From assembly GCA_964472035.1 (NCBI GenBank), contig CAYYIT010000002.1, forward strand, positions 1 through 64,000: a stretch of DNA of 64,000 nucleotides, read 5' to 3'. The position numbers were made by a program, and so were the translations under genes. The notes beneath the pieces are model-generated. The model did not search any database. It was not told the DNA's origin and was given only the letters and a program-made list of their open reading frames with translations. This DNA is from UBA3855 sp964472035. Its GTDB lineage: Bacteria > Bacillota > Clostridia > Oscillospirales > Ruminococcaceae. How positions within the stretch are numbered: position 1 is the stretch's first letter; every line of letters begins with the position of its first letter. Positions 1 to 8,600 of the stretch are shown piece after piece.

Positions 1-7
1 AGGGGGT

Positions 8-37
8 GGGCAATTTTCAGGAAATTGCCCCTTTTTT
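8..37 (+). terminator. Intrinsic terminator for a gene left of the window
   Basis: A GC-capped stem (GGGCAATTT paired with AAATTGCCC) is followed by CTTTTTT, the normal form of a Rho-independent terminator reading rightwards. The gene it serves lies outside the window. Confidence 0.7.
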
Positions 38-47
38 GACAAGCTGA

Positions 48-80
48 GCGCCCCTCCGACCGTGTCGGAGGGGCGCTTTT
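48..80 (+). terminator. Second rightward hairpin terminator
   Basis: A perfect 13-bp GC-rich stem (48-60 with 64-76, loop CGT) is followed by TTTT. It sits 11 bases after the first terminator and probably acts as a back-up for the same upstream transcript. The stem is too strong to be chance. Confidence 0.65.
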
Positions 81-100
81 GTTTGTGTTCCATGAAATGG

Positions 101-136
101 AAAAACCCGAGAAGAACATCGTTCCTCTCAGGTTTT
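101..136 (-). terminator. Terminator of the GH9 operon
   Basis: The hairpin AAAACC-GAGA-GAAC / GUUC-UCUC-GGUUUU has two single mismatches and U/A tracts on both sides. It lies just downstream of the GH9 stop codon on the minus strand, so it probably ends that transcript. It could also work rightwards. Confidence 0.6.
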
Positions 137-141
137 GCTGT

Positions 142-3015
142 TTATTCTGGATCAGAAGACTTTGTCTCCTCTGTCTTTGCAGGTTCTGCCGGAGCTGCAT
201 TATTCTTGCCGCCCTTGAGCATTTTTACGATCTGGAAGGCAAAGACTTCCAGAGAGATCAGAGCCGCGAGTCCAATACCCAGGATCCACGGCAGGGACAG
301 ACCGGACTTCTTTTCACCGTCGGATTCTGCCGCGCTTTCAGAAGCATCCGCCTTGCTGTCAGTGCTGCTGTTGGTGCTGGGAGCGTTGGTTGCATTCTGT
401 GCATTTTCCTCCGCCTTGGATTCATCGTAGGTCTGCTCCTCGTTGGAGGTGCCGGAGCCGCCGTCATTGACTGCGCCGCTGCCGTGGCTGGTCGTTACAA
501 TACCGCCGTTCTGCTCGCAGAGGTAGGAGCTGAGCCATGCGAGGGGTGTGTTCCAGTTGATCGTGCACTCGTTGACGGACCATGCCTCAATGTGGTCAAG
601 GTAGCACTTCTGCGGTGCGATCTCACCCTTCTTCCAGCCGGAACCCTGTACCCAAGGATCTTCCATACCGGAGTTCGGACCGCCGACCAGAACGCCGCAC
701 GGTGCCTTCGGGAATTCCTCGGAGATCTGATTGGACCACCATCTGTGATGCGGGAACTCAACGCTGTGTGTGCCGTAGCCGGTGACGTAGGAATAGTCCA
801 TCGCATTTCTGCCGAGGAGGTAGTCCATCGCGCCAATCGCACCATTGAGGTAATCCGCATTCTCTGTCACATCATAAGCGTATGCCAGAATGATCGCATT
901 GTCCGCAACCAGGGAATTGGAGCCCCAGATATAGCCGGTATCGCTGTCCTTGTAGCTGATGGTGCTCTGTCCGTAGGGGAGACCATAGCCCTGCTGGCTT
1001 TCGAGATCCACAAAGTAATCGCCCGCAGCGGAGAGATTGGAAGTCAGTGTACCGCTTTCATCACCGGACAGACTGCCGGAATGCAGCGTCATTGTCAGAG
1101 AACCCAGCGCAGCAGTATGACCCCAGTCAAAGCTGCCGACAACGCCGACGGATTCGCCGCCGTTGAGTGCTGTGGGAACGCTCAGGAAGTGGGAAGAGCT
1201 CTGCATGTCGCTGTAATAGCTGCCATCACCCGTTGCGGCATACAGCTCGCAGGCTGCCCAGTAGAATTCATCGCTTGCGTCGTCATCGCCGTATGCGCCG
1301 CCGCCTACTGCTTCGTCCATGGGTGCGTACATATCGGGATGTGCCTTTGCGGCAGCATAGGCATTTTTCGCAGCTGTCAGACACTCCTCTGCAAACGCAG
1401 AATCATAATCCTTCCACAGGCGGTAGCTTTGCGCTGCACATGCAGCGAGGTTCAGGGTTGCCGGGGTCGTCGGAGGCTTCAGAATACGCGCTTCCGTATC
1501 CTCGGAGGGAGCGACTGCAAGTGCCGTCCACTTTTCGTCATGGATCTTGTGGTATGCCATGCCGGCATAATCGCCGCTCTGCACGGTCATCTTGAGCATC
1601 CATTCCATCTCATAACGCGCCTCGTCCAGCAGGTCCGGATAGCCGTTGCTGTTCTCGGGAATCAGCATCGTACCGTCCGCATAGGCATCCGCAGTGCCGT
1701 TAGCCGCAGCGCGCTCATACTGGTTCTGCATCAGCCACAGGGAGATGCCGCCGTTGACAACGTATTTACCATGGTCGCCGGCATCGTACCAGCCGCCGGA
1801 AACCTCCTGGGAGCCGCTGGAACCGGTATAGCCCCAGGTCTGCTCCACGGTTGCGGTGTCATTGACATGACCGGCAGGGCGCGCCAGGGATGCCGCATCG
1901 CCGGAGGAGATGTACTGTGCTTCAATGTCGATGCCGCTGCGGTTCTGGTAGAAGTAGTTGAGGGCATCATAGAGCATGGTGGAATAGACATCCGTCACGC
2001 CGATGGAAAACTCACGGGAAACCGCACCGTTTGCGGTCTCAAGATAATAGGTGCCCTCGGTCGTGTAGTCGGAAAAATCCAGAATATGTACCGTGTCCTC
2101 AGAATCCGCATCGTATCCGAAATAGGTGGAGGTTCCGGTGTAGACCGTGCTGCCGGAAGTATCCTTCAGATAGAACTCCATGCCGGATTCGTCAGTGCAC
2201 AGGAAGGTTGCTTTTTTATTGCGGTCAGGGAAGTATCCCAGCTGATTGGTCAGGATCTCTGCGCGGCTCCATGTTTCCGCATGCACATAGTCATTGCTGT
2301 CATCGGTCATATCGATGAGGCAGAGATTGTCGAACTTCAGTTCCGTGCCGGCAGGGAAGCAGACGGAAGGTGTGTACTGGCCGTCACCGCCGAAGTGGAA
2401 GGTCCACTCGCCCGTGCCTGTGACGGAAGAGCAGTTCTCGCCATTGGAGCCGAGCGTGAATTCATACGCATAGGTATTCCACTGATTTCCTGTCACGTTG
2501 ACACCGGTCCATGCATTGTAGTCGCCCCACTGGCCGTTGGGCTGTGCGGATCTGAGTGCGCTTTCCACATCTGCCTGCGCCCAGTTCTCGTCATAGGTCA
2601 TATTCAGCATATTGCCGTTGCTGTGCCAAAGCTCCGCATCATCGACTGTCATATCGCCGATCTTGGAATAGAGCCAGCCGGAATTGCTTGCCCATACACT
2701 GTAGGTCAGACGGTAGGTGTGACCGGAGACAAAGGTCAAATTTCTGTGACGGAACTGGCAGTCCCAGCGATCCTCACCGCCGTTGGATGCACCGCCCGGA
2801 TTGACAACGGTGATGTTATAGGTTCCGCCGTCGATGGAGAATTCCATCTCGCCGGTCATGGACTCGCAGATGTGCCACGGCAGACCGATGCCTTCGGTGA
2901 AGTCGGACTGGCCGACCATTTCACCGGCGTTAGCAGTCAGCATCGCTGCCGGAGCAGACTGCATGAGGAATGCTGCCGCCGTCAGCGCGTACAATGCCTT
3001 CATTCTTTTCTTCAT
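142..3015 (-). CDS. Membrane-anchored GH9 cellulase (CBM4/9-like, Ig, GH9)
   Basis: A 957-residue secreted endoglucanase-type enzyme expected to cleave beta-1,4-glucan outside the cell. Order: Sec signal peptide (about 1-31), CBM4/9-like jelly roll (about 35-235), CelD_N Ig-like domain starting at RAEILTNQLGY (about 250), then the GH9 (alpha/alpha)6 barrel (about 345-835). The barrel carries the DAGDH motif near residue 411 (catalytic Asp pair), the HHRWWS region and the C-terminal signature with WSVNECTINWN (acid Glu near 817). The tail is a Ser/Asn/Glu-rich linker, one hydrophobic helix (about 908-930) and a Lys-rich end. No dockerin is present, so the enzyme appears fixed in the membrane rather than in a cellulosome. 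The start has a strong AAGGAG site. It lies 23 bp behind a GGDEF gene on the same strand, so the two are probably co-transcribed. Family assignment is firm; substrate is inferred. Confidence 0.93.
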   Translation of the reverse strand: MKKRMKALYALTAAAFLMQSAPAAMLTANAGEMVGQSDFTEGIGLPWHICESMTGEMEFSIDGGTYNITVVNPGGASNGGEDRWDCQFRHRNLTFVSGHTYRLTYSVWASNSGWLYSKIGDMTVDDAELWHSNGNMLNMTYDENWAQADVESALRSAQPNGQWGDYNAWTGVNVTGNQWNTYAYEFTLGSNGENCSSVTGTGEWTFHFGGDGQYTPSVCFPAGTELKFDNLCLIDMTDDSNDYVHAETWSRAEILTNQLGYFPDRNKKATFLCTDESGMEFYLKDTSGSTVYTGTSTYFGYDADSEDTVHILDFSDYTTEGTYYLETANGAVSREFSIGVTDVYSTMLYDALNYFYQNRSGIDIEAQYISSGDAASLARPAGHVNDTATVEQTWGYTGSSGSQEVSGGWYDAGDHGKYVVNGGISLWLMQNQYERAAANGTADAYADGTMLIPENSNGYPDLLDEARYEMEWMLKMTVQSGDYAGMAYHKIHDEKWTALAVAPSEDTEARILKPPTTPATLNLAACAAQSYRLWKDYDSAFAEECLTAAKNAYAAAKAHPDMYAPMDEAVGGGAYGDDDASDEFYWAACELYAATGDGSYYSDMQSSSHFLSVPTALNGGESVGVVGSFDWGHTAALGSLTMTLHSGSLSGDESGTLTSNLSAAGDYFVDLESQQGYGLPYGQSTISYKDSDTGYIWGSNSLVADNAIILAYAYDVTENADYLNGAIGAMDYLLGRNAMDYSYVTGYGTHSVEFPHHRWWSNQISEEFPKAPCGVLVGGPNSGMEDPWVQGSGWKKGEIAPQKCYLDHIEAWSVNECTINWNTPLAWLSSYLCEQNGGIVTTSHGSGAVNDGGSGTSNEEQTYDESKAEENAQNATNAPSTNSSTDSKADASESAAESDGEKKSGLSLPWILGIGLAALISLEVFAFQIVKMLKGGKNNAAPAEPAKTEETKSSDPE

Positions 3016-3038
3016 AAATACCCACTCCTTAGATTCTG

Positions 3039-4946
3039 TTATTGTCTTTGTTTCTTTCTCTGGACTTTATTATCATACATCCGCGCATCCGCTTCGTCCA
3101 TCAGATCCTGGAGAAGATCCTTCTCCGTGACCTCACGGCAGACATAGCCGATACTGGTTCCAACCGTATAGGGCTTTTCGCCGCTTGCATTAAAACGATC
3201 GCAGAAGGAACGGATGTAATTGGTATAATTGATGATCTGCTCGTCTGTATAGTCAGAGCAGCCCATGATCAGGAATTCATCGCCGCCGGTACGCGCGCAG
3301 ATCTCACCGTTTTCGCAGCAGGTGTTCAGTGCATTGGCAATGATGGAGATCGCCGCATCGCCTTCCAGATGTCCGTAGGTATCATTGATGACCTTCAGTC
3401 CGTCCAGATCCGCAGCCATAATGAGCAGCCGTTTGCCGGAGGTTTTGGCACGCTCGAAAATCTCGGTGGAATGATACTTGAATCCCTTGCGGTTGAACAC
3501 ACCGGTCAGTGTATCACGGATGGATGCCATGTACAGACGCTGGTGCATGCTCTTGAAAATATTGCGGACACGGACGAATTCCAGTGCATTGTTGACATTG
3601 CGCATCCAGGAATGATAGAGCGAGTTGAATGCGCGCGCCTGCGTACCGTAGCCCATCAGACAATAGCCGAAGCAGCGTTCGTTGAAGTGCAGCGGCGTCA
3701 CATAGTACGCCCTTGCGTCCGAATGCGGCTCATGCAGCAGCGGAAGCAGCTGCTCCCTTGGGAAAGTAATGTCCACAAGATTTGCAGAGTTATCCGTGCA
3801 GCTGATCCGCAGATGCATCGTATCCGTGTAGTGCTTGTAGTCATCGTTATCATTGTCGTTTTTGGAGAAGTCATCCCACTGGTCGCACAGACAGAGATAG
3901 AAATCCTGCAGCTTGTCGATCAGATAGAGATGTTCCGTGATCTTGCCAAGGCAGTCATTGAGCGTCTCGCAGGCGTTCAGGGTCTCCGCCATGGCACAGT
4001 TTTCAAACAGACTGCGGTAATACTCCACATGCTTGATCATTGCCTGACGCTGTGCAAACTTCTGGTGGAAATCATCACCGCAGCCGCAGCTTTCCGCAGA
4101 AACAAGGTAGCCGATATCATTCCATACCGGATCCGGCGTTTTGCCCGTCAGCAGTTCATGCACACGCAGTACAGCCTGCATACCCATATTGGCAAGGGGA
4201 CGTACATAGCTTGTGATCGAGGGCACATTGTCCTCGGAATCCTTGGCAAAGTCATAGCCGGTAATGATGATATCCTCCGGCACGCGGATCCCAAGCTCAA
4301 TGAGTCTGTTGCAGAGGGCGATGGCAACAAAATCGCTGACGCAGACGATCGCCTCGGGCTTGCGGAAGCGTCCGTCCGCAATCTCCTGCGCAAGCTTCAG
4401 TGCTGCCTCCGTCCAGAAGTCCCCATAGATCACAGCGTCATCGGAAACGGGAAGCCCGTGCCTTTCCATGGCATTGCGGAAGCCTTGCTGGCGCGTCTCC
4501 GCCTGGAGATTGCCGCGGAAGCCCGTCAGGCAAAGGATATCCTTGCAATGGTGCTTCTCGATCAGATGGGAGACGACGTGTTCGAAGGCAGTTTCATCGT
4601 TCACACCGATCGTGTGGTAATCGGGCGAATCACTTTCCATGGCAATGATGGGGAGCTTGCAGCGTTCTGCCAGATCCTGCTCGAGCATCGTGCGCAGTGC
4701 GTCCGTACCGATGGAGCAGGGTGCGTAGATGACCGCGTCAAACATATCATAATTGATGAGTGAGAAGATCTGCTTTTCTCCGAACTGATGGGGCGAATCT
4801 TCACTGTAGTTGAGGAACATCGTGAAGACAGCCACATCATACCCCAGTGCCGTTGCCTGAGAGATCAGTCCATCCAGGATGCGGTGCTGGTATTCATAGA
4901 ACACCACATCGCACATAATCACGGCAATTCTATTTTTTCTGTTCAT
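3039..4946 (-). CDS. LacI-type sugar-binding domain fused to GGDEF diguanylate cyclase
   Basis: A 635-residue protein. The N-terminal part (about 5-290, starting KNRIAVIMCDVVF) is a periplasmic-binding-protein-like fold of the LacI/GalR effector type, but with no helix-turn-helix and no signal peptide. A middle region (about 300-460) has no clear domain. The C-terminal GGDEF domain (about 465-630) has an intact GGDEF active site near residue 555, so c-di-GMP synthesis is expected. The inhibitory RxxD site is absent (ENGE at that place). It probably converts an intracellular sugar signal into c-di-GMP. The start is chosen at the ATG at 4946, with AGGA five bases upstream. In-frame TTG (5141) lies upstream of the likely transcription start, and ATG (5087) has no ribosome site. 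The GH9 gene follows after 23 bp. Confidence 0.85.
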   Translation of the reverse strand: MNRKNRIAVIMCDVVFYEYQHRILDGLISQATALGYDVAVFTMFLNYSEDSPHQFGEKQIFSLINYDMFDAVIYAPCSIGTDALRTMLEQDLAERCKLPIIAMESDSPDYHTIGVNDETAFEHVVSHLIEKHHCKDILCLTGFRGNLQAETRQQGFRNAMERHGLPVSDDAVIYGDFWTEAALKLAQEIADGRFRKPEAIVCVSDFVAIALCNRLIELGIRVPEDIIITGYDFAKDSEDNVPSITSYVRPLANMGMQAVLRVHELLTGKTPDPVWNDIGYLVSAESCGCGDDFHQKFAQRQAMIKHVEYYRSLFENCAMAETLNACETLNDCLGKITEHLYLIDKLQDFYLCLCDQWDDFSKNDNDNDDYKHYTDTMHLRISCTDNSANLVDITFPREQLLPLLHEPHSDARAYYVTPLHFNERCFGYCLMGYGTQARAFNSLYHSWMRNVNNALEFVRVRNIFKSMHQRLYMASIRDTLTGVFNRKGFKYHSTEIFERAKTSGKRLLIMAADLDGLKVINDTYGHLEGDAAISIIANALNTCCENGEICARTGGDEFLIMGCSDYTDEQIINYTNYIRSFCDRFNASGEKPYTVGTSIGYVCREVTEKDLLQDLMDEADARMYDNKVQRKKQRQ

Positions 4947-5015
4947 GTCAGTCCTGCGGCAGAAAGCCGCCAATCCCTTCATATAATGTCGTTGGTTTAT
5001 GCTGAAAAACAAGAA

Positions 5016-5049
5016 GGAGGAATTCCGGTACAGCTTCAGGAATTCCTCC
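5016..5049 (-). promoter_or_regulatory. Leader hairpin upstream of the GGDEF gene
   Basis: A perfect 11-bp inverted repeat (5016-5026 with 5039-5049, 12-base loop) is followed in the minus-strand RNA by UUCUUGUUUUU. It lies in the untranslated leader if the start at 4946 is right, and would then resemble an attenuator. If the ATG at 5087 is the true start, it is coding sequence. Confidence 0.35.
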
Positions 5050-5112
5050 ACAAATCCGCTGGTTCCGTTCTTCTTATCTGTATCCATAAAAGACGATACG
5101 CTTCTATTATCT

Positions 5113-5141
5113 ATTGTAGCAAATTCCGTGTAAAGATGCAA
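5113..5141 (-). promoter_or_regulatory. Sigma-A promoter of GGDEF-GH9 operon
   Basis: On the minus strand TTGCAT (5141-5136), 17 bp, then TACAAT (5118-5113). Transcription would start near 5106, leaving about 160 bases of leader before the ATG at 4946. Confidence 0.6.
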
Positions 5142-5202
5142 TAGAAGAAATAAGAATAAATCGCTTTAGAAACCAAAATTGTAGCAGATTGATTGTTAAA
5201 TT

Positions 5203-7587
5203 TTATTTAAGTGTAACAATTGTAACGCCGTCTTCGCCTTCTCCGTAGAGTCCGGCACGGAATTCCTTGACGCATTTCATGGATTTGAGCCGCTGCTGCA
5301 CTGCCTTGCGGAGCAGTCCCGTGCCCTTGCCATGGATGATCGTCACCGTTCCGATATTAGAGAGTACTGCGCTGTCAATAAAGCGTTCCATTTCGTAAAC
5401 GCCTTCATCGCAGGCATGTCCGCGGATGTCCAGTTCCATGGAACCGCGGCGCTGCACCTTGGCAGAAACCTGACCGCGGCGCTGTTGTTTCTTCTTTTCC
5501 GGTGCTGCCTGTTTCGGATCCAGCAGTCGCAGACGGGAGATCTGGATCTTCATCTTCATCAGACCCATCTGCACAAATACAAAGTCGGAATTACCCGGCT
5601 CCGATGCTACGATGCCCTCCTGATTGAGGTCAGCGATCAGCACCTTGTCGCCCTTCTTCAGCGGACGGGGGAGAACATATTCGCCGTTCTCGTCCATGCT
5701 GCCGATAACGGGATTTGCCGTTTTGTACATATCGCGCAGCTTCTGCGTAGAATCACCCTTTACCGAGGAAACACGGCTTGCAAAGTCAGCCTTTTCCTTG
5801 TCCTTTCGGAGCTGTTCGAGTTCATCGAGCAGTGCGTTGGACTGCGCCTTGGTGGATTCCACGATGCGGCTCGCCTGTGCAGCGGCACGCTCCAGCAGAT
5901 CCTTTTCTTCAGCAGCCATGGCATCGCGCTTCTGCTGCCATTCTGCACGGAGCTGTTCGGTCTCTTCACGAAGGCGCTTTGCCACTTCCTTTTCGCGTTC
6001 CAGCTCCTTGCGTGCATCGTCAAAACGTGAGATGACATTCTCAAAATGTCGGTTTTCCTCGCTGATCAGGGACTGCGCGTGTCGGAGGATGGATGCCGGC
6101 ATGCCCAGTTGTCCGGAGATCGCAAAGGCATTGGATTTGCCGGGAGAACCAATGATCAGCCGATAGGTCGGACGGAGCGTTTCCGTATCGAATTCGCAGG
6201 AAGCATTGATCACATCGGGGGTATCCGCCGCATAGAGCTTCAGCTCCTGATAATGCGTCGTCACCATGAGCTTGGCGCCCAGCTGTTTGAGATGATCGAT
6301 CACGGAGATCGCAAGCGCAGCACCCTCCACGGGATCCGTGCCGGAACCGAGCTCATCGAGCAGCACGAGCGTGCTGTCATCCGCGGTGTTCAGGATCTCC
6401 ACTACATTCAACGTGTGGGAGGAGAAGGTGGAAAGGCTCTGTTCAATGCTCTGGCTGTCGCCGATATCCGCGAGAATGTGCCGGAACACCGATACATGGC
6501 TGCCGTCCGCAACGGGGATCAGGAAGCCGCACATCGTCATGGCAGTGAGAAGTCCGGCAGTTTTCAGGGCAACCGTCTTACCGCCGGTGTTGGGGCCTGT
6601 CACGATCAGGGCATTGTGCTGTGCGCCGAGCGGAAGATCGATCGGCACCGCCTTCTTCTGATCGAGCAGGGGATGGCGCGCCTTTTTGAGTTCAAGCACG
6701 CCGTCGTCACTGATCTCGGGCTTGACCGCACGCAGCGACGCCGCGTAATTTGCCTTGGCAAAATAGAAATTGAGTTCTGCGCAGGTGGCATGCAGTCTGC
6801 ACAGTGAAGATGCCTCCGCACCAACCGCCGCACAGAGCTTCTGCATGATGCGGTCGATCTCCTCCATCTCACGGCTCTCAAGCAGGCGGATGTCATTGTT
6901 CGCCTCGACGATCTGCATCGGCTCAATGAAAAGCGTCTGGCCGCTGGAGGAGGTGTCGTGGATCAGACCGCTCACCTGTCCGCGGAATTCCGTCTTTACC
7001 GGCAGTACAAATCTGCCGTCACGGATGGTGACGGTATTATCCTGTAAGTATTTCTGCATGGTCTTGGAGCGGATCATCTGGTCAAGCGTCTCGCGCAGAT
7101 GGGAGCGCGATTTCACGAGCTTCCGGCGGATCTCCGAAAGCGTGCTGCTCGCGCTGTCCGCGATCTCCTCCTCGGAAACGATGGAACGCTCCAGCATGCT
7201 CAGCAGGCTGTCGTTCGGTACGATCAGCGAGAAGAGATAATCGAGCGTCGTGGAAATTTCACTGCAATGACCATACCAGCTGTGCAGGGACTGTACCTGC
7301 CGCAGCAGATCCTCCACATCCATCAGATCTCGCAGGGAGAGCCTTGCGCCGGATGCGGCACGGGTCACCATATTGCAGATGTCCTTGAAGCCGGAGAACG
7401 GCGGTGTACCGAACTGCATTGCCAGCTGCAGCGCGTCATCGGTTTTCTGGACTTCCTGACGCACCTGTGCAAGATCACTGCTGGGCTTGCACTGCAGCAT
7501 CATTTCACGGCTTGTTGTGTTCGATGTAAAGCCAGCCGCCTGTGCCAGAACCTTATCCAGCTCCAGTACTTGTTCGAATGATTGCAT
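5203..7587 (-). CDS. mutS2: MutS2 family protein (Smr-domain ATPase)
   Basis: A 794-residue MutS2. The family blocks homologous recombination in some bacteria and, in Bacillus (also called RqcU), splits collided ribosomes. MutS core domains come first, with the ABC-type ATPase in the middle (Walker A GPNTGGKT, signature and LLDELGSGTDP Walker B). A long charged coiled coil (about 510-620) follows. The C-terminal Smr domain (about 715-794) has the LDIRGH and HGKGTG motifs of an active Smr nuclease fold. Length is typical of the family. The start has AAAGGAGG at ideal spacing. It is the last gene of the phoH-ybeY-era-yqzL-recO run, about 70 bp after recO. No clear hairpin terminator is visible behind it. 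Confidence 0.95.
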   Translation of the reverse strand: MQSFEQVLELDKVLAQAAGFTSNTTSREMMLQCKPSSDLAQVRQEVQKTDDALQLAMQFGTPPFSGFKDICNMVTRAASGARLSLRDLMDVEDLLRQVQSLHSWYGHCSEISTTLDYLFSLIVPNDSLLSMLERSIVSEEEIADSASSTLSEIRRKLVKSRSHLRETLDQMIRSKTMQKYLQDNTVTIRDGRFVLPVKTEFRGQVSGLIHDTSSSGQTLFIEPMQIVEANNDIRLLESREMEEIDRIMQKLCAAVGAEASSLCRLHATCAELNFYFAKANYAASLRAVKPEISDDGVLELKKARHPLLDQKKAVPIDLPLGAQHNALIVTGPNTGGKTVALKTAGLLTAMTMCGFLIPVADGSHVSVFRHILADIGDSQSIEQSLSTFSSHTLNVVEILNTADDSTLVLLDELGSGTDPVEGAALAISVIDHLKQLGAKLMVTTHYQELKLYAADTPDVINASCEFDTETLRPTYRLIIGSPGKSNAFAISGQLGMPASILRHAQSLISEENRHFENVISRFDDARKELEREKEVAKRLREETEQLRAEWQQKRDAMAAEEKDLLERAAAQASRIVESTKAQSNALLDELEQLRKDKEKADFASRVSSVKGDSTQKLRDMYKTANPVIGSMDENGEYVLPRPLKKGDKVLIADLNQEGIVASEPGNSDFVFVQMGLMKMKIQISRLRLLDPKQAAPEKKKQQRRGQVSAKVQRRGSMELDIRGHACDEGVYEMERFIDSAVLSNIGTVTIIHGKGTGLLRKAVQQRLKSMKCVKEFRAGLYGEGEDGVTIVTLK

Positions 7588-7655
7588 GGTTGCCTCCTTT
7601 CAGGCACGAAGAACTGCGCTTTCCCGTCCTCGGGAAAACGCAGGAATATATACTG

Positions 7656-8429
7656 TTATGGGGAGAGGGCTGCATCGCCGTTTCCGGAGATCGCCCTGTA
7701 GAATTCCAGTGTGAAAAAACGCCCATCAATATGGAAGTGCAGAAACGCCTCTGCAAAAGAGAAAAGCGGCTCGCAGCAATGTTCCTTCAGACGGAACGAG
7801 AAGATCTTTTCAAAATCCTGCAATACGATATGCCGGATCGCCTGAAGCGTGCCGGCGGGCATGGCAATGGCAGGCATCACATCCTCAGCCGGATGGTGAC
7901 AGTCCGCGCAATAAAAGCAGCCCTCGTCAACCGCAAAGCAGATCTCCTCCGGCAGGTAGCAGCCGCATTCGCGGCACATGACCACATCGGGCATGAAGCC
8001 GAGCAGCGCTGCAATACGCAGCTCAAAAATGGCCTTGAGCAGCGCTTCGGGATATTGCTGTTCCGAAAGATAATGCAGGCAGTTCAGAAAAAGCCGTTGG
8101 ATCTCCGGCGTGTTTTTCTGGGGAAGGACTGAAAATTTCACGACCTGCGAAAAGTAGGACGCCAGTGCAACGGCACTGACCGAGCTGCGCAGCTTGTAGA
8201 AAATGCGGATGGGGGATACGCTGTTGAGGGCATATCCGTTCTTGGCGGTGCGCAGACAGAAATCCGAGTAGGCAAACAGCTGTACGCCGCTGCCGCTCTT
8301 GCTGTTGATCTTTCCCGCACCTTTCACGAGTACTTCCAGTACACCGCGGTTTTCTGTCAGAATATCGATGAAGCAATCCTGTTCACCGACCTGCCGCTGT
8401 GTCAGCACGACACCCTTGACTGTCAGCAA
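7656..8429 (-). CDS. recO: DNA repair protein RecO
   Basis: A 257-residue RecO, the mediator that helps load RecA on SSB-coated single-stranded DNA with RecR. It has an N-terminal OB fold (LTVKGVVLTQRQVGEQDCFIDILT) and a C-terminal helical part with a four-cysteine zinc site (CREC near residue 150, then CADC), as in Bacillota RecO. I place the start at a TTG codon because AGGAGG lies nine bases upstream and the first residues match the family. The start region overlaps the end of the small yqzL gene by 47 bases, so translation of the two is probably coupled. Its neighbours era and yqzL are the standard context. Confidence 0.93.
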   Translation of the reverse strand: MLTVKGVVLTQRQVGEQDCFIDILTENRGVLEVLVKGAGKINSKSGSGVQLFAYSDFCLRTAKNGYALNSVSPIRIFYKLRSSVSAVALASYFSQVVKFSVLPQKNTPEIQRLFLNCLHYLSEQQYPEALLKAIFELRIAALLGFMPDVVMCRECGCYLPEEICFAVDEGCFYCADCHHPAEDVMPAIAMPAGTLQAIRHIVLQDFEKIFSFRLKEHCCEPLFSFAEAFLHFHIDGRFFTLEFYRAISGNGDAALSP

Positions 8430-8529
8430 CGCCTTGTTCCTCCTTGCTGCGGCGGATAGCTGTCAATTGCAGATAGTCCGCGATCCTGCCGCTTGTCTGG
8501 AATCGTTCCCAGAGCTGTTCTTCCGTCAT
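8383..8529 (-). CDS. yqzL: YqzL-like small protein
   Basis: A 48-residue reading frame lies in the gap between era and recO, the position where Bacillota carry yqzL. It begins MTEEQLWERFQTSGRIADYL, which fits the YqzL pattern of an aromatic helix, a Thr/Ser-Gly turn and a YL end. GGAGG stands eight bases before this ATG; an ATG six bases earlier is too close to the ribosome site. The 3' end overlaps recO by 47 bases in another frame. The residues after about 25 do not look conserved and may just be read-through until the next stop. Function of the family is unknown. Confidence 0.7.
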   Translation of the reverse strand: MTEEQLWERFQTSGRIADYLQLTAIRRSKEEQGVADSQGCRADTAAGR

Positions 8530-8600
8530 ATGCATCGCCTCCGGGAGTAGTATGACACCGCGGCGCGTGATTTATTGCTGGGAGTATCCGGAAGTCCGTT

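Noticed and set aside
79..3147. A 1022-codon open frame on the plus strand opposite the GH9 gene
   Set aside because: It is a shadow of the minus-strand gene caused by GC-rich third positions; the protein is low-complexity and has no recognisable domain, while the opposite strand encodes a complete GH9.
4947..5141. A longer GGDEF protein starting at TTG 5141
   Set aside because: That codon lies within the predicted -35 box and upstream of the predicted transcript start, with no ribosome site; the extra residues show no domain.
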